The notes beneath the pieces are model-generated. The model had not been told where the DNA came from. It saw only the letters and a list, made by a program, of their open reading frames with translations, and searched no databases. The translations under genes were made by a program, and so were the position numbers. This document shows, piece after piece, positions 1 through 6,256 of a stretch of DNA of 8,341 nucleotides; position 1 is the first letter of the stretch; every line of letters starts with the position of its first letter. The DNA comes from an uncultured Rickettsiales bacterium (GTDB taxonomy: Bacteria; Pseudomonadota; Alphaproteobacteria; Rickettsiales; UBA1997), in the NCBI GenBank assembly GCA_937927795.1, contig CALBSF010000340.1, forward strand, positions 1-8,341. Direction: 5' to 3'.

Positions 1-21
1 AGACGTGTGCTCTTCCGATCT
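1..21. other. Illumina TruSeq adapter remnant (not genomic)
   Basis: The first 21 bases, ending in GTGTGCTCTTCCGATCT, match from memory the 3' end of the standard TruSeq read-2 adapter, including its terminal T. Genomic sequence appears to begin at base 22, where the prs reading frame becomes family-like (the codons for D-N-I-M match the D-N-L-M stretch of PRPP synthases). This is a library artefact left at a contig end. It carries no biology and should be trimmed. Confidence 0.96.
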
Positions 22-773
22 ATGATAATATCATGGAATTATTGATTGCAATTGATGCTTTAAGAAGAGCTTCGGCAAAAAGAATTACCGCAGTAATTCC
101 TTATTTTGGCTATGCTAGGCAAGATCGCAAAGTTGCACCAAGAACTCCAATTTCTTCAAAATTAGTTGCTAATTTAATTACCTCAGCTGGAGCAGATCGT
201 GTGCTTACAATAGATTTGCACGCCGGACAAATTCAAGGTTTTTTTGATATTCCAGTTGATAATTTATATTCTTCACCAGTTTTTGTTCGCGATATTAAAG
301 AAAATTTTGATCTAAAAAATTTAGTTGTAGTTTCTCCAGATGTCGGCGGCTTGCTTAGAGCTAGAGCAATTGCCAGTAAAATTGGTGCAGAACTTGCAAT
401 TGTTGATAAAAGAAGACCGCGCGCAGGAGTAAGCGAAGTTATGAATATTATTGGCGATATTGAAGGAAGAAGTTGTATTATTGTTGATGATATGGTTGAT
501 TCTGGCGGCACTTTATGTAATGCTGCAGAAGCCTTATTAAATAAAGGTGCATCATCAGTTTCAGCTTATATTACTCATGGAGTTTTATCAGGAAATGCTT
601 ATGAAAAAATTGCTAATTCTAAATTAAAAAATTTAGTAATTACTAATTCAATTGAAGCAAAAGCAGAAACTTTGGCGGCTAAAAATATTAAAATAATAAA
701 TATTGCCCCATTGCTTGGAGAAGCTATTTCCAACATTTCTCAAGAAAAATCATTATCAATTTTGTTCGATTAA
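22..773 (+). CDS. prs: Ribose-phosphate pyrophosphokinase (PRPP synthase), 5'-truncated
   Basis: Makes 5-phosphoribosyl-1-pyrophosphate from ribose-5-phosphate and ATP in the cytosol, feeding purine, pyrimidine, histidine and NAD synthesis. Counting from the Met codon at 33, the visible part has the ATP-binding stretch PYFGYARQDRK (residues 23-33), DLHAGQIQGFF with the conserved His (H63), the catalytic flexible-loop motif KRRPR (126-130), and the PRPP-binding signature around VDDMVDSGGT (151-160). The ATG at 33 is an internal Met, not the start: codons before it back to the adapter read D-N-I, as in the family, and the E. coli enzyme has about 67 residues ahead of this Met. The 5' fifth of the gene is therefore missing because the contig ends, not because the gene is broken. 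The stop lies 4 bases before cycM, suggesting cotranscription. Confidence 0.96.
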
Positions 774-777
774 TTTT

Positions 778-1281
778 ATGGAAAAATTTAAAATGCCAGC
801 TTTGGCTTTTGCGATTTCTTTAGTGATTATTATATTTGCAGTAATTTTTGCTGATGTTTTTTATCGTCCAAAACCGATGGTTAAAAGAGGTTTTGAAGTG
901 GCTATTTCTCTTGATGGAAAGCCAGTTGTAAAAGAGGCAGAAACACCAGTTGATATTAACCAATTATTAAAAATGGCTAGTTTTGATAATGGTGCAAAAA
1001 TCTTTAAAAAATGCGCTTCTTGTCACACAATTGGAAAAGGTGAGGCGCCAAAAGTTGGGCCAAATTTATATGGAGTTGTAGGAAGAAAAAAAGGTTCAAC
1101 CAATTTTTCTTACTCTGAAGGCATGAAAGCAAAAGGCGGTGCTTGGGACGTGGAATCAATAAGTCAATTTATTACCAAGCCAAAAGATTATATTTCTGGA
1201 ACTAAAATGGCTTTTGCGGGTTTAAAAAAACCACAAGATCGCGCTGATGTGATTTTGTATTTACAAAAAAGTGGGAAGTAG
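778..1281 (+). CDS. cycM: Membrane-anchored class I cytochrome c (CycM/c552-like)
   Basis: Predicted electron carrier on the periplasmic face of the inner membrane, probably passing electrons between the bc1 complex and a terminal oxidase. With the start at 778 it is 167 residues. An uncleaved hydrophobic anchor spans about residues 7-26, then a linker of about 45 residues leads to the haem domain. That domain has the covalent attachment site CASCH (C79, C82, H83), the GPNLYGVVGR segment (95-104), and GTKMAFAG, whose M144 is the likely sixth haem ligand. The layout matches alphaproteobacterial CycM proteins. An upstream in-frame ATG at 703 would add 25 residues inside prs and is unlikely. ATG 793 is a less likely alternative. 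There is no clear Shine-Dalgarno; the 4-base gap after prs suggests translational coupling. The exact redox partner cannot be read from sequence. Confidence 0.9.
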   Translation: MEKFKMPALAFAISLVIIIFAVIFADVFYRPKPMVKRGFEVAISLDGKPVVKEAETPVDINQLLKMASFDNGAKIFKKCASCHTIGKGEAPKVGPNLYGVVGRKKGSTNFSYSEGMKAKGGAWDVESISQFITKPKDYISGTKMAFAGLKKPQDRADVILYLQKSGK

Positions 1282-1290
1282 TAAAGCAGC

Positions 1291-1355
1291 TAAAAATTGA
1301 CATTACAACTTCGCTCAATGATCAATTTTTAAAGCCCGGTCATTGAGCGGAGTCG
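1291..1355. repeat. Hairpin-forming palindromic repeat between cycM and the peptidase gene
   Basis: The arms 1309-1323 (CTTCGCTCAATGATC) and 1338-1352 (GGTCATTGAGCGGAG) can form a 15-bp stem with 13 Watson-Crick and 2 G-U pairs and a 14-base loop. A competing perfect 10-bp inverted repeat, TAAAAATTGA at 1291-1300 and TCAATTTTTA at 1322-1331, overlaps it, so two folds are possible. Just downstream the sequence continues GTCGAAATGAC (1353-1362). The arm sequence resembles a short dispersed repeat of the type GTCATTGAGCGAAGTCGAAATGAC-like, from memory only. There is no U-tract, so it is not a classical terminator. It occupies most of the 117-base gap, in which I see no gene. Confidence 0.75.
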
Positions 1356-1398
1356 AAATGACTGAATGTTTAGCGGCCACAACTTAATAAAATAAAAC

Positions 1399-2157
1399 AT
1401 GGAACAATTTTTTGGAATAATTATCGCCGCTTTTTTTGGTGCGATTTTCGGATCTTACGCAACTCTTTTTGCATATAGATTGCCACTTGGAGAATCGTGT
1501 TTTGGCAGATATTTTGGGCCCAAATCAAGATGTCCACAGTGTAATACAATCATAAAAACTCGCGATTTAATTCCCTTATTAAATTGGATTTTTACTTTAG
1601 GAAGATGCAGAAGCTGTCAAACCAAAATTCCACGCACTCATCTTTTTATTGAAATTTCAACCACGATATTATTCGTAATTTGTTATTTAAATTTTTCTTT
1701 CTCCGAAGAATTTATTATTTATTCTATGATCTCTGTAGGGCTGGTGATTCTTCTTGCTACTGACTACACTCATAATTCTTTTCCAAACCAAGTATTAAAT
1801 TTTATTTTAATGATTGGTCTTGCAAACCGTATTTTAGAAGATCAAACAATTATTGATGTTGTTTTTTCTGCATCAATTGGAGCGGTAATGGCGATGGTTT
1901 TCTATCAAATTTTTTATAAAAGAACCGATGGAATTTTTGCTAGTCAAGATCAGTCATTTGATTACACAAAATTTATTTTAATTGCTTCAGTTTGTTTAAA
2001 TTTGACCAATTTTTTATTTTATTTTGTAATGGTAATGGGTGTTTTAACCATGCTATTAATTTTTAAAATTCCAAGCAGAAAAAATCGTAATAATTTTGGA
2101 TATGCCTTAATCATTCCATTTGCTTATTTACTGCTCTATTCTCCAGTTTCCTTTTAA
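1399..2157 (+). CDS. pilD: Prepilin peptidase (A24 family), divergent
   Basis: Inner-membrane aspartic protease that cleaves the leader of type IV prepilins or type II secretion pseudopilins and methylates the new N-terminus. The 252 residues start with the family N-terminal domain: a membrane segment, GSYATLFAYRLP (18-29), then two zinc-type pairs, C45-x-x-C48 and C70-x-x-C73. Several hydrophobic segments follow. The first catalytic Asp is D122 in TDYTHNSFPN, where families usually read D...PD. The second motif, normally GxGDxK, is not recognisable: the region at 179-192 reads IFASQDQSFDYTKF, so D183 or D188 would have to serve, with neither flanking Gly present. It stops 16 bases before ahcY, so the two may be cotranscribed. 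Its likely substrate is the prepilin at 4085. Family assignment is firm; activity is less certain. Confidence 0.85.
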   Translation: MEQFFGIIIAAFFGAIFGSYATLFAYRLPLGESCFGRYFGPKSRCPQCNTIIKTRDLIPLLNWIFTLGRCRSCQTKIPRTHLFIEISTTILFVICYLNFSFSEEFIIYSMISVGLVILLATDYTHNSFPNQVLNFILMIGLANRILEDQTIIDVVFSASIGAVMAMVFYQIFYKRTDGIFASQDQSFDYTKFILIASVCLNLTNFLFYFVMVMGVLTMLLIFKIPSRKNRNNFGYALIIPFAYLLLYSPVSF

Positions 2158-2173
2158 ATTTCAAAATATTTAT

Positions 2174-3463
2174 ATGACAAATGATTATCGCGTAAAAGAC
2201 ATTAGTTTGGCTGCTTTAGGCAGAAGAGAGATTACTTTAGCAGAAAATGAAATGCCTGGATTAATGGCGCTGCGCAGCGAGCATGGAGCTTCAAAACCAC
2301 TTGCCGGCGCAAGAATTGTGGGCTGCTTACATATGACAATTGAAACTGCGGTTTTGATTGAGACCTTGATTCATTTGGGTGCACAGGTTCGCTGGAGTTC
2401 ATGTAATATTTTTTCAACCTCCGATCAAGCGGCTGCAGCCATAGCCGAAGCGGGAATTCCAGTTTTTGCTTGGAAAGGTGAAACAGAAGAAGAATATCTT
2501 TGGTGCATCAAACAAACAATTATCGGCAAACCAGAATGGAAGCCAAATATGATTTTAGATGATGGCGGAGATCTAACAAAAATAATGCATGAAGAATATC
2601 CTGAATTATTAAAAGAAGTTAAGGGTGTTTCAGAAGAAACTACGACAGGAGTTGCAAGGCTTTATCAGCAAGCTAAAGAAGGTAAATTAAAAATCCCGGC
2701 AATCAATGTAAATGATTCAGTTACAAAATCAAAATTTGACAATCTTTACGGCTGCAAAGAAAGCGTGATTGATGGCATCAAAAGAGCAACAGATGTTATG
2801 ATTGCTGGAAAAATGGCGGTGGTTTGTGGATATGGTAATGTTGGAAAAGGATGCGCTGAGGCCTTTAAAACCCAAGGCGCAAGAGTTGTGGTAACTGAAA
2901 TTGATCCAATTTGCGCTCTGCAAGCGGCGATGGCAGGTTATCAAGTTTTACCAATTGAAGAAGTTGTAGAAAAAGCTGATATTTTTGTTACCACCACTGG
3001 TAATATCGACATCATTACAATTGAGCATATGAGAAAAATGAAAGATTGCGCAATTGTTGGAAATATTGGTCATTTTGACAATGAAATTCAAGTTGAAGCT
3101 TTAAGAAATTTAAAATGGACTAATATAAAACCACAAGTTGATCAAATAACTTTTTCTGACGGTAAAAGAATTATTTTGCTTGCTGAAGGAAGATTATTAA
3201 ATTTGGGATGTGCAACTGGACACAGTGCCTTTGTAATGTCAGCCAGCTTTACTAATCAAGTAATGGCGCAAATAGAGCTTTGGCAAAATCATAAAAAATA
3301 TAAAAATGAAGTATATATTTTACCAAAAGAATTGGATGAAAAAGTTGCGATATTACATTTAGAAAAACTTGGTGCAAAACTTACTAAATTAAATCCTAAA
3401 CAAGCTTCTTACATTAATGTTGATGCTAATGGGCCATTTAAAAGCGATAGTTACAAATATTAA
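2174..3463 (+). CDS. ahcY: Adenosylhomocysteinase (S-adenosylhomocysteine hydrolase), short form
   Basis: NAD-dependent cytosolic enzyme that splits S-adenosylhomocysteine into adenosine and homocysteine, relieving inhibition of methyltransferases. The 429 residues show the substrate-domain His in CLHMTIETA (H53), the D129-D130 pair in LDDGGDLT, SEETTTG (153-159, E155), NDSVTKSKFDN (180-190, K185 and D189), C194, the Rossmann GYGNVGKG (219-226), GHFDNEI, AEGRLLNLGCATGH, and the closing DxNGPFKSDSYKY-type tail. ATG 2174 is chosen because homology starts there; an in-frame ATG at 2120 would overlap the peptidase gene by 38 bases and adds unrelated residues. No clear Shine-Dalgarno. The protein lacks the roughly 40-residue insertion that most proteobacterial AhcY carry before the KGVSEETTTG segment, so it resembles the about 432-residue animal-type form. 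Confidence 0.97.
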   Translation: MTNDYRVKDISLAALGRREITLAENEMPGLMALRSEHGASKPLAGARIVGCLHMTIETAVLIETLIHLGAQVRWSSCNIFSTSDQAAAAIAEAGIPVFAWKGETEEEYLWCIKQTIIGKPEWKPNMILDDGGDLTKIMHEEYPELLKEVKGVSEETTTGVARLYQQAKEGKLKIPAINVNDSVTKSKFDNLYGCKESVIDGIKRATDVMIAGKMAVVCGYGNVGKGCAEAFKTQGARVVVTEIDPICALQAAMAGYQVLPIEEVVEKADIFVTTTGNIDIITIEHMRKMKDCAIVGNIGHFDNEIQVEALRNLKWTNIKPQVDQITFSDGKRIILLAEGRLLNLGCATGHSAFVMSASFTNQVMAQIELWQNHKKYKNEVYILPKELDEKVAILHLEKLGAKLTKLNPKQASYINVDANGPFKSDSYKY

Positions 3464-3481
3464 AATTATTTACAGAGATTT

Positions 3482-3955
3482 ATGCAAAAATTTCAAATTA
3501 CAGATGAAGGTTTTAAGCGCCTAAAACAAGAGCTTGAAAATTTAAAAAGCGTTGAGCGTCCAAAAATTATTAATGCTATTGCAACTGCTAGAGAGCTTGG
3601 TGATTTAAAAGAAAATGCTGAATATCATACAGCAAAAGATAAACAAGGTTTTATCGAAGCGCAAATTGCTGATTATGAAGATAAAGTTGCGCGCTGCGAA
3701 ATTATTAATGTTTTAAAACAATCGGGAAATAAAGTTTTGTTTGGAGCAACTGTTACATTAGAAAATTTAGATAATGCAAAAAAAGTTACTTATAAAATAG
3801 TGAGTGATTTTGAAGCAGATATTGATTCTGGCTTAATTTCTAGCATTTCTCCAGTTGCTAGAGCCTTAATGAATAAAGAGGTTGGTGATGAGGTTGAAAT
3901 CAACACTCCTGGAGGAACATTTAATTACGAAATTCTAGAATTAAAGTTTGTCTAA
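3482..3955 (+). CDS. greA: Transcription elongation factor GreA
   Basis: Binds RNA polymerase through the secondary channel and stimulates cleavage of backtracked RNA, rescuing stalled complexes. At 157 residues it has full family length. The N-terminal antiparallel coiled coil covers about residues 1-75 and carries LKSVERPKII and, at its tip, the acidic signature GDLKENAEYH (D41 and E44), which positions magnesium in the polymerase active site. The C-terminal FKBP-like domain follows (about 80-157), with the conserved SPVARALMNKEVGDEVEINTP-type region near 122-142. A purine-rich AGAGA lies a few bases before the ATG. It sits 18 bases after ahcY and is probably read through from it. Confidence 0.97.
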   Translation: MQKFQITDEGFKRLKQELENLKSVERPKIINAIATARELGDLKENAEYHTAKDKQGFIEAQIADYEDKVARCEIINVLKQSGNKVLFGATVTLENLDNAKKVTYKIVSDFEADIDSGLISSISPVARALMNKEVGDEVEINTPGGTFNYEILELKFV

Positions 3956-3971
3956 TAATTGCACAATTATT
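3954..3971 (+). terminator. Weak AT-rich hairpin at the greA stop codon
   Basis: A perfect 8-bp inverted repeat, AATAATTG (3954-3961) and CAATTATT (3964-3971), begins inside the greA stop codon. It is A+T-rich, has only a 2-base loop and is followed by A-rich rather than U-rich sequence, so it is at best a weak end signal for the upstream transcript. Confidence 0.25.
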
Positions 3972-3999
3972 TAAAAATAAAATAATTTCTAAATTTCAT

Positions 4000-4029
4000 T
4001 TGACATAAAATTCCTAGTAGCTTAATTAT
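4000..4029 (+). promoter_or_regulatory. Candidate sigma70-type promoter for the prepilin gene
   Basis: A perfect -35 box TTGACA (4000-4005) is followed 18 bases later by AATTAT (4024-4029), a 4-of-6 match to the -10 consensus. TTATAG at 4026-4031 is an alternative at 20-base spacing. Transcription would start near 4036, giving a leader of about 50 bases that contains a short near-palindrome, CTGAAGCTTTCAG, at about 4039. The -35 is convincing; the -10 is not exact. The position fits a separately controlled pilin gene, ended by its own terminator. Confidence 0.55.
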
Positions 4030-4084
4030 AGTCGCCAACTGAAGCTTTCAGCTCTTTAAATTTTTAATAATTATTTGTTTAGGT

Positions 4085-4849
4085 ATGAAAAAAACTTTTT
4101 CTCAAAAAAAATCAGCATTCTCTTTGATTGAGCTATCGATCGTGTTGATCATTATCGGTTTGTTAATTGCTGGTATCACTGGCGGTGCAAGTTTAATAAA
4201 AAGTTCTGAACTTCGTTCTGTAATGGGTGAAGCAAGAGGATATGCTGTTGCAGTTAATGCTTTTTATAATCAAAACGGCGCTCTTCCTGGTGATTTTTCA
4301 ACTGCGGTTGGTTCGGTTTCAAGTGTTACAACTCCTGATTCTGGTTTAGCGCTTGGTGATGGCGATTCTAAAATTGAATTTTGCACTACTGGTTGCGTTA
4401 CTGGTGTTACAGTTGCAACTGGTTCAGAAGGTGCGCTTGCTTGGCAACATTTAAAATTTGCTGGCGCTATTGATACTGCTCCTACTTACACTGGCGGTGC
4501 TACTGCAACTCAAACTGCAGGAGTTCACTACCCAGCTTCAAAAATTAAAGCTGCTGGTTGGGGATTTGATTATAATAGAACTAGCTTACAAAACGTAGTT
4601 GTTCTAACTTCTTCAACAACAACTGCAGGAACTGTTGATGCTAACTCTTTGGTTAATGGAACTCCAATGAGTGTTGGTGCAATTCTTGCAACTGACGCTC
4701 TTTCAATCGATGCTAAAATCGATGATGGCGTTTCTAATACTGGTAAAATCAGAGGCGTGCTTTCTGCATGTGTATCTGGATCAACTTACGCAGTTGCTAC
4801 TGCTGGCAAAATTTGCGCTCTTTCTTATCAAATTGATGTTAACTCTTAG
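4085..4849 (+). CDS. Type IV prepilin / type II pseudopilin-like protein
   Basis: Predicted secreted fibre subunit processed at the inner membrane. The 254 residues have a basic leader MKKTFSQKKSA (1-11), then FSLIELSIVLIIIGLLIAG, the class III signal. Cleavage is expected after A11, making F12 the mature first residue and E16 the conserved Glu+5; most prepilins have Gly, not Ala, at -1. The hydrophobic helix runs to about residue 40. Then come the helix continuation AVNAFYNQNGALPGDF (56-71), typical of this protein class, and a Thr/Ala/Gly/Ser-rich globular domain. Four Cys (C100, C104, C229, C244) could form disulfides, and IDDGVSNTGKIRG (212-224) is a motif I associate with such proteins. 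AGG lies almost directly against the ATG, an unusually short ribosome-site spacing. It has its own candidate promoter and strong terminator. Whether it builds a pilus or a secretion pseudopilus is undecided. Confidence 0.85.
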   Translation: MKKTFSQKKSAFSLIELSIVLIIIGLLIAGITGGASLIKSSELRSVMGEARGYAVAVNAFYNQNGALPGDFSTAVGSVSSVTTPDSGLALGDGDSKIEFCTTGCVTGVTVATGSEGALAWQHLKFAGAIDTAPTYTGGATATQTAGVHYPASKIKAAGWGFDYNRTSLQNVVVLTSSTTTAGTVDANSLVNGTPMSVGAILATDALSIDAKIDDGVSNTGKIRGVLSACVSGSTYAVATAGKICALSYQIDVNS

Positions 4850-4878
4850 TTAAATAAGAGCTTAAGTCTTAAGCAAAT

Positions 4879-4918
4879 AAAAAACCCTGTCATTCTTAAA
4901 TGAATGGCAGGGTTTTTT
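4879..4918. terminator. Bidirectional rho-independent terminator between prepilin gene and hemC
   Basis: The arms 4879-4895 (AAAAAACCCTGTCATTC) and 4902-4918 (GAATGGCAGGGTTTTTT) form a 17-bp stem with one G-U pair and a 6-base loop. The six T at 4913-4918 serve the rightward prepilin transcript. The six A at 4879-4884 become a U-tract for leftward transcripts coming from hemC. A separate perfect 7-bp palindrome, GCTTAAG-T-CTTAAGC (4860-4874), lies just upstream, 10 bases after the prepilin stop. Confidence 0.92.
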
Positions 4919-4944
4919 GTTGTTTTAATTATGCCCTTATTTTT

Positions 4945-5108
4945 TATACCAAATTCTAAATCTATTGATAGCAAATTATGTCATTGCAAGCGAAGCGTGG
5001 CAATCCATATCCATCAGACTTTCATGACGTCAATATGGATTGCCACGCTTCGCTCGCAATGACAGAATTTGCCTGGATTTACCATCAATAGATTTAGAAT
5101 TTGGTATA
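4945..5108. repeat. 164-base nested palindromic element, MITE-like
   Basis: The outer arms are a perfect 25-bp inverted repeat, 4945-4969 (begins TATACCAAATTCTAAATC) and 5084-5108. A second short pair, GCAAATT (4971-4977) and AATTTGC (5066-5072), continues the stem, and an inner 32-base palindrome fills the middle. Nearly the whole element can fold as one long hairpin, with an 11-base bulge on the right side (5073-5083). Both ends read TATA, so a TA target duplication is possible but cannot be told apart from the arms themselves. It holds no reading frame of note. Its right edge is 5 bases from the hemC stop codon, so it lies in the hemC 3' untranslated region. No U-tract follows on either strand. 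Confidence 0.88.
4979..5064. repeat. Inner palindrome of the nested element (GTCATTGC...GGCAATCC type)
   Basis: The arms 4979-5010 and 5033-5064 are inverted copies matching at 31 of 32 positions; the single difference pairs A4989 with C5054. The loop of 22 bases (5011-5032) holds the 8-bp palindrome TGACGTCA. The arm core TCATTGCAAGCGAAGCGTGG resembles a dispersed repeat that I recall from several AT-rich bacterial genomes; this is memory, not a search. It is much richer in G+C than the outer arms, suggesting that it inserted into, or was captured by, a separate AT-rich palindrome. Confidence 0.85.
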
Positions 5109-5113
5109 TGAAT

Positions 5114-6040
5114 TTAGTTTTTGATGATTCTATCCAGCAGATCTTTTGCTTCTTTTTTAGTTTTTAGTGCAGCTTTAATTCCAAGTTCAATTCCATCTTC
5201 AAGAGTAAAATCTCCAACCAGGTTTGTGCTAAAAATTTGACTTCCATCATAATCTAAAATTAAAGTATCGAGTTTTAAATTATTATTTTCTTTATAAGCA
5301 TAAACTGCAACAGGAGTTGCGCAAGACGCACCGAGATTTCTTAAAAAAGATCTTTCTGATTTGACACAAATTTGAGTTTCTAAATGATTGATTTTTTCAA
5401 CGATTTCAATTGCTTGTTTGTCGTTTTTTCTTACCTGAATTGCTAAAGCGCCTTGACCGCCAGATGGCAGCATTTCTTCAATGGAAATTATTTTCTTAAT
5501 TTGATTTTCTATGCTCAATCTTTTAAGTCCACAAAGTGCCAAAATTGAGGCGTCAACTTCGTTATTTTCAATTTTATTTAATCTGGTATCAACATTGCCG
5601 CGAAAGCTTACAATTTGCAAATCTGGACGAATTTTAAGTAAAATCGCCTTTCTTCTGGCGGAAGATGTGCCAACCAATGCATTTTGAGGCAATTCTTTAA
5701 TTGAATTATATTTTTTAGAAATAAAACAATCATTTACGATAAATCTTTTGGTAAATGCTGCGATTTCAGTTTCTTCATGAATTATTGGTGGCACATCTTT
5801 TGCTGAATGAATGGCGATATCTATTTTATTTTGAATTAAAGATTCTTCTAATTCTTTGATAAAAAGACCTTTGCCGCCAATTTCGCATAGGTTGCGATCT
5901 TGAATTTTGTCGCCTGAAGTTGTAATTGGAATAATTTCGATTTCTAAAGAGGGTAGGTGTGTTTGAAGTAAGTGTTTGACTTCTTGGCTTTGAGCTAGCG
6001 CCAATTTACTTTTGCGAGTGCCAATTCTGATTTTTGACAT
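5114..6040 (-). CDS. hemC: Hydroxymethylbilane synthase (porphobilinogen deaminase)
   Basis: Joins four porphobilinogen molecules into hydroxymethylbilane, an early step of haem synthesis in the cytosol. All hallmarks are present in 308 residues: RIGTRKSKLALAQ at the N-terminus, IGGKGLFIKELE (54-65), the catalytic Asp in HSAKDVP (D82), TSSARRK (125-131), FRGNVDTRLNKI (146-157) with substrate-binding Arg residues, LPSGGQGALAIQ (191-202), and the dipyrromethane-cofactor Cys, C240 in LGASCATPV. It starts 52 bases after rpmJ and is probably transcribed from the rpmJ promoter, with a small hairpin between them. No Shine-Dalgarno is evident before the ATG. The haem product fits the cytochrome c gene in the same window, although the two are not linked in an operon. 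Confidence 0.97.
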   Translation of the reverse strand: MSKIRIGTRKSKLALAQSQEVKHLLQTHLPSLEIEIIPITTSGDKIQDRNLCEIGGKGLFIKELEESLIQNKIDIAIHSAKDVPPIIHEETEIAAFTKRFIVNDCFISKKYNSIKELPQNALVGTSSARRKAILLKIRPDLQIVSFRGNVDTRLNKIENNEVDASILALCGLKRLSIENQIKKIISIEEMLPSGGQGALAIQVRKNDKQAIEIVEKINHLETQICVKSERSFLRNLGASCATPVAVYAYKENNNLKLDTLILDYDGSQIFSTNLVGDFTLEDGIELGIKAALKTKKEAKDLLDRIIKN

Positions 6041-6062
6041 TTTTATTTAGTCATGAAATCGC

Positions 6063-6087
6063 TAAGGTTGTAAAAAACACAACCTTA
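6063..6087 (-). other. Hairpin between rpmJ and hemC
   Basis: A perfect 9-bp inverted repeat, TAAGGTTGT (6063-6071) and ACAACCTTA (6079-6087), has a 7-base A-rich loop. It starts 6 bases past the rpmJ stop. On the transcribed (minus) strand no U-tract follows, so it is unlikely to terminate transcription. It might protect the rpmJ mRNA end or lower hemC expression relative to rpmJ; that is inference. Confidence 0.5.
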
Positions 6088-6092
6088 TGCAA

Positions 6093-6218
6093 TTAGCCTT
6101 GTCTAGCCTTGAATCTAGGGTTGGTTTTGTTAATAACATAAAGTCTGCCTTTACGACGAACAACTTTACAGTTTTTATCTCTTTTTTTAGCTGATTTTAG
6201 TGAATTAAAAATTTTCAT
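6093..6218 (-). CDS. rpmJ: 50S ribosomal protein L36 (zinc-free, YkgO-like form)
   Basis: Smallest protein of the large ribosomal subunit, 41 residues: MKIFNSLKSAKKRDKN..., then CKVVRRKGRLYVINKTNPRF and KARQG at the end. It matches the slightly longer L36 type typical of alphaproteobacteria, which lacks the C-x-x-C...C-x-x-x-x-H zinc site; only C17 is present. It is short enough that a gene finder with a length cutoff would miss it. A good ribosome site, AAAGG (on the minus strand, 6228-6232), lies 9 bases before the ATG, inside the palindrome AAAGGCCTTT (6223-6232). A near-consensus promoter sits just upstream. hemC follows on the same strand. Confidence 0.95.
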   Translation of the reverse strand: MKIFNSLKSAKKRDKNCKVVRRKGRLYVINKTNPRFKARQG

Positions 6219-6256
6219 CTTCAAAGGCCTTTATTTAATATGAATTAGGGGCGAAT

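Noticed and set aside
233..511. Leftward open frame of 92 codons inside prs
   Set aside because: It is antisense to a strongly conserved gene, resembles no known family, and is explained by codon bias of the real gene.
703..777. Upstream in-frame ATG extending the cytochrome c protein by 25 residues
   Set aside because: It lies inside prs, the added residues are unlike a membrane-anchor leader, and ATG 778 gives the expected short basic start before the hydrophobic segment.
1297..1325. TTGACA at 1297-1302 as a promoter for the prepilin peptidase gene
   Set aside because: Nothing resembling a -10 box lies 16-19 bases downstream, and the motif is part of the inverted repeat.
2120..2173. Earlier in-frame ATG for ahcY
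   Set aside because: It overlaps the end of the prepilin peptidase gene and adds 18 residues with no family similarity; homology begins at 2174.
4671..4853. Second rightward frame overlapping the end of the prepilin gene
   Set aside because: Shifted-frame shadow of the prepilin coding sequence; low-complexity Leu-rich product with no ribosome site.
6063..6087. Hairpin after rpmJ as a rho-independent terminator
   Set aside because: No U-tract follows on the minus strand, and hemC starts soon afterwards without a visible promoter of its own.
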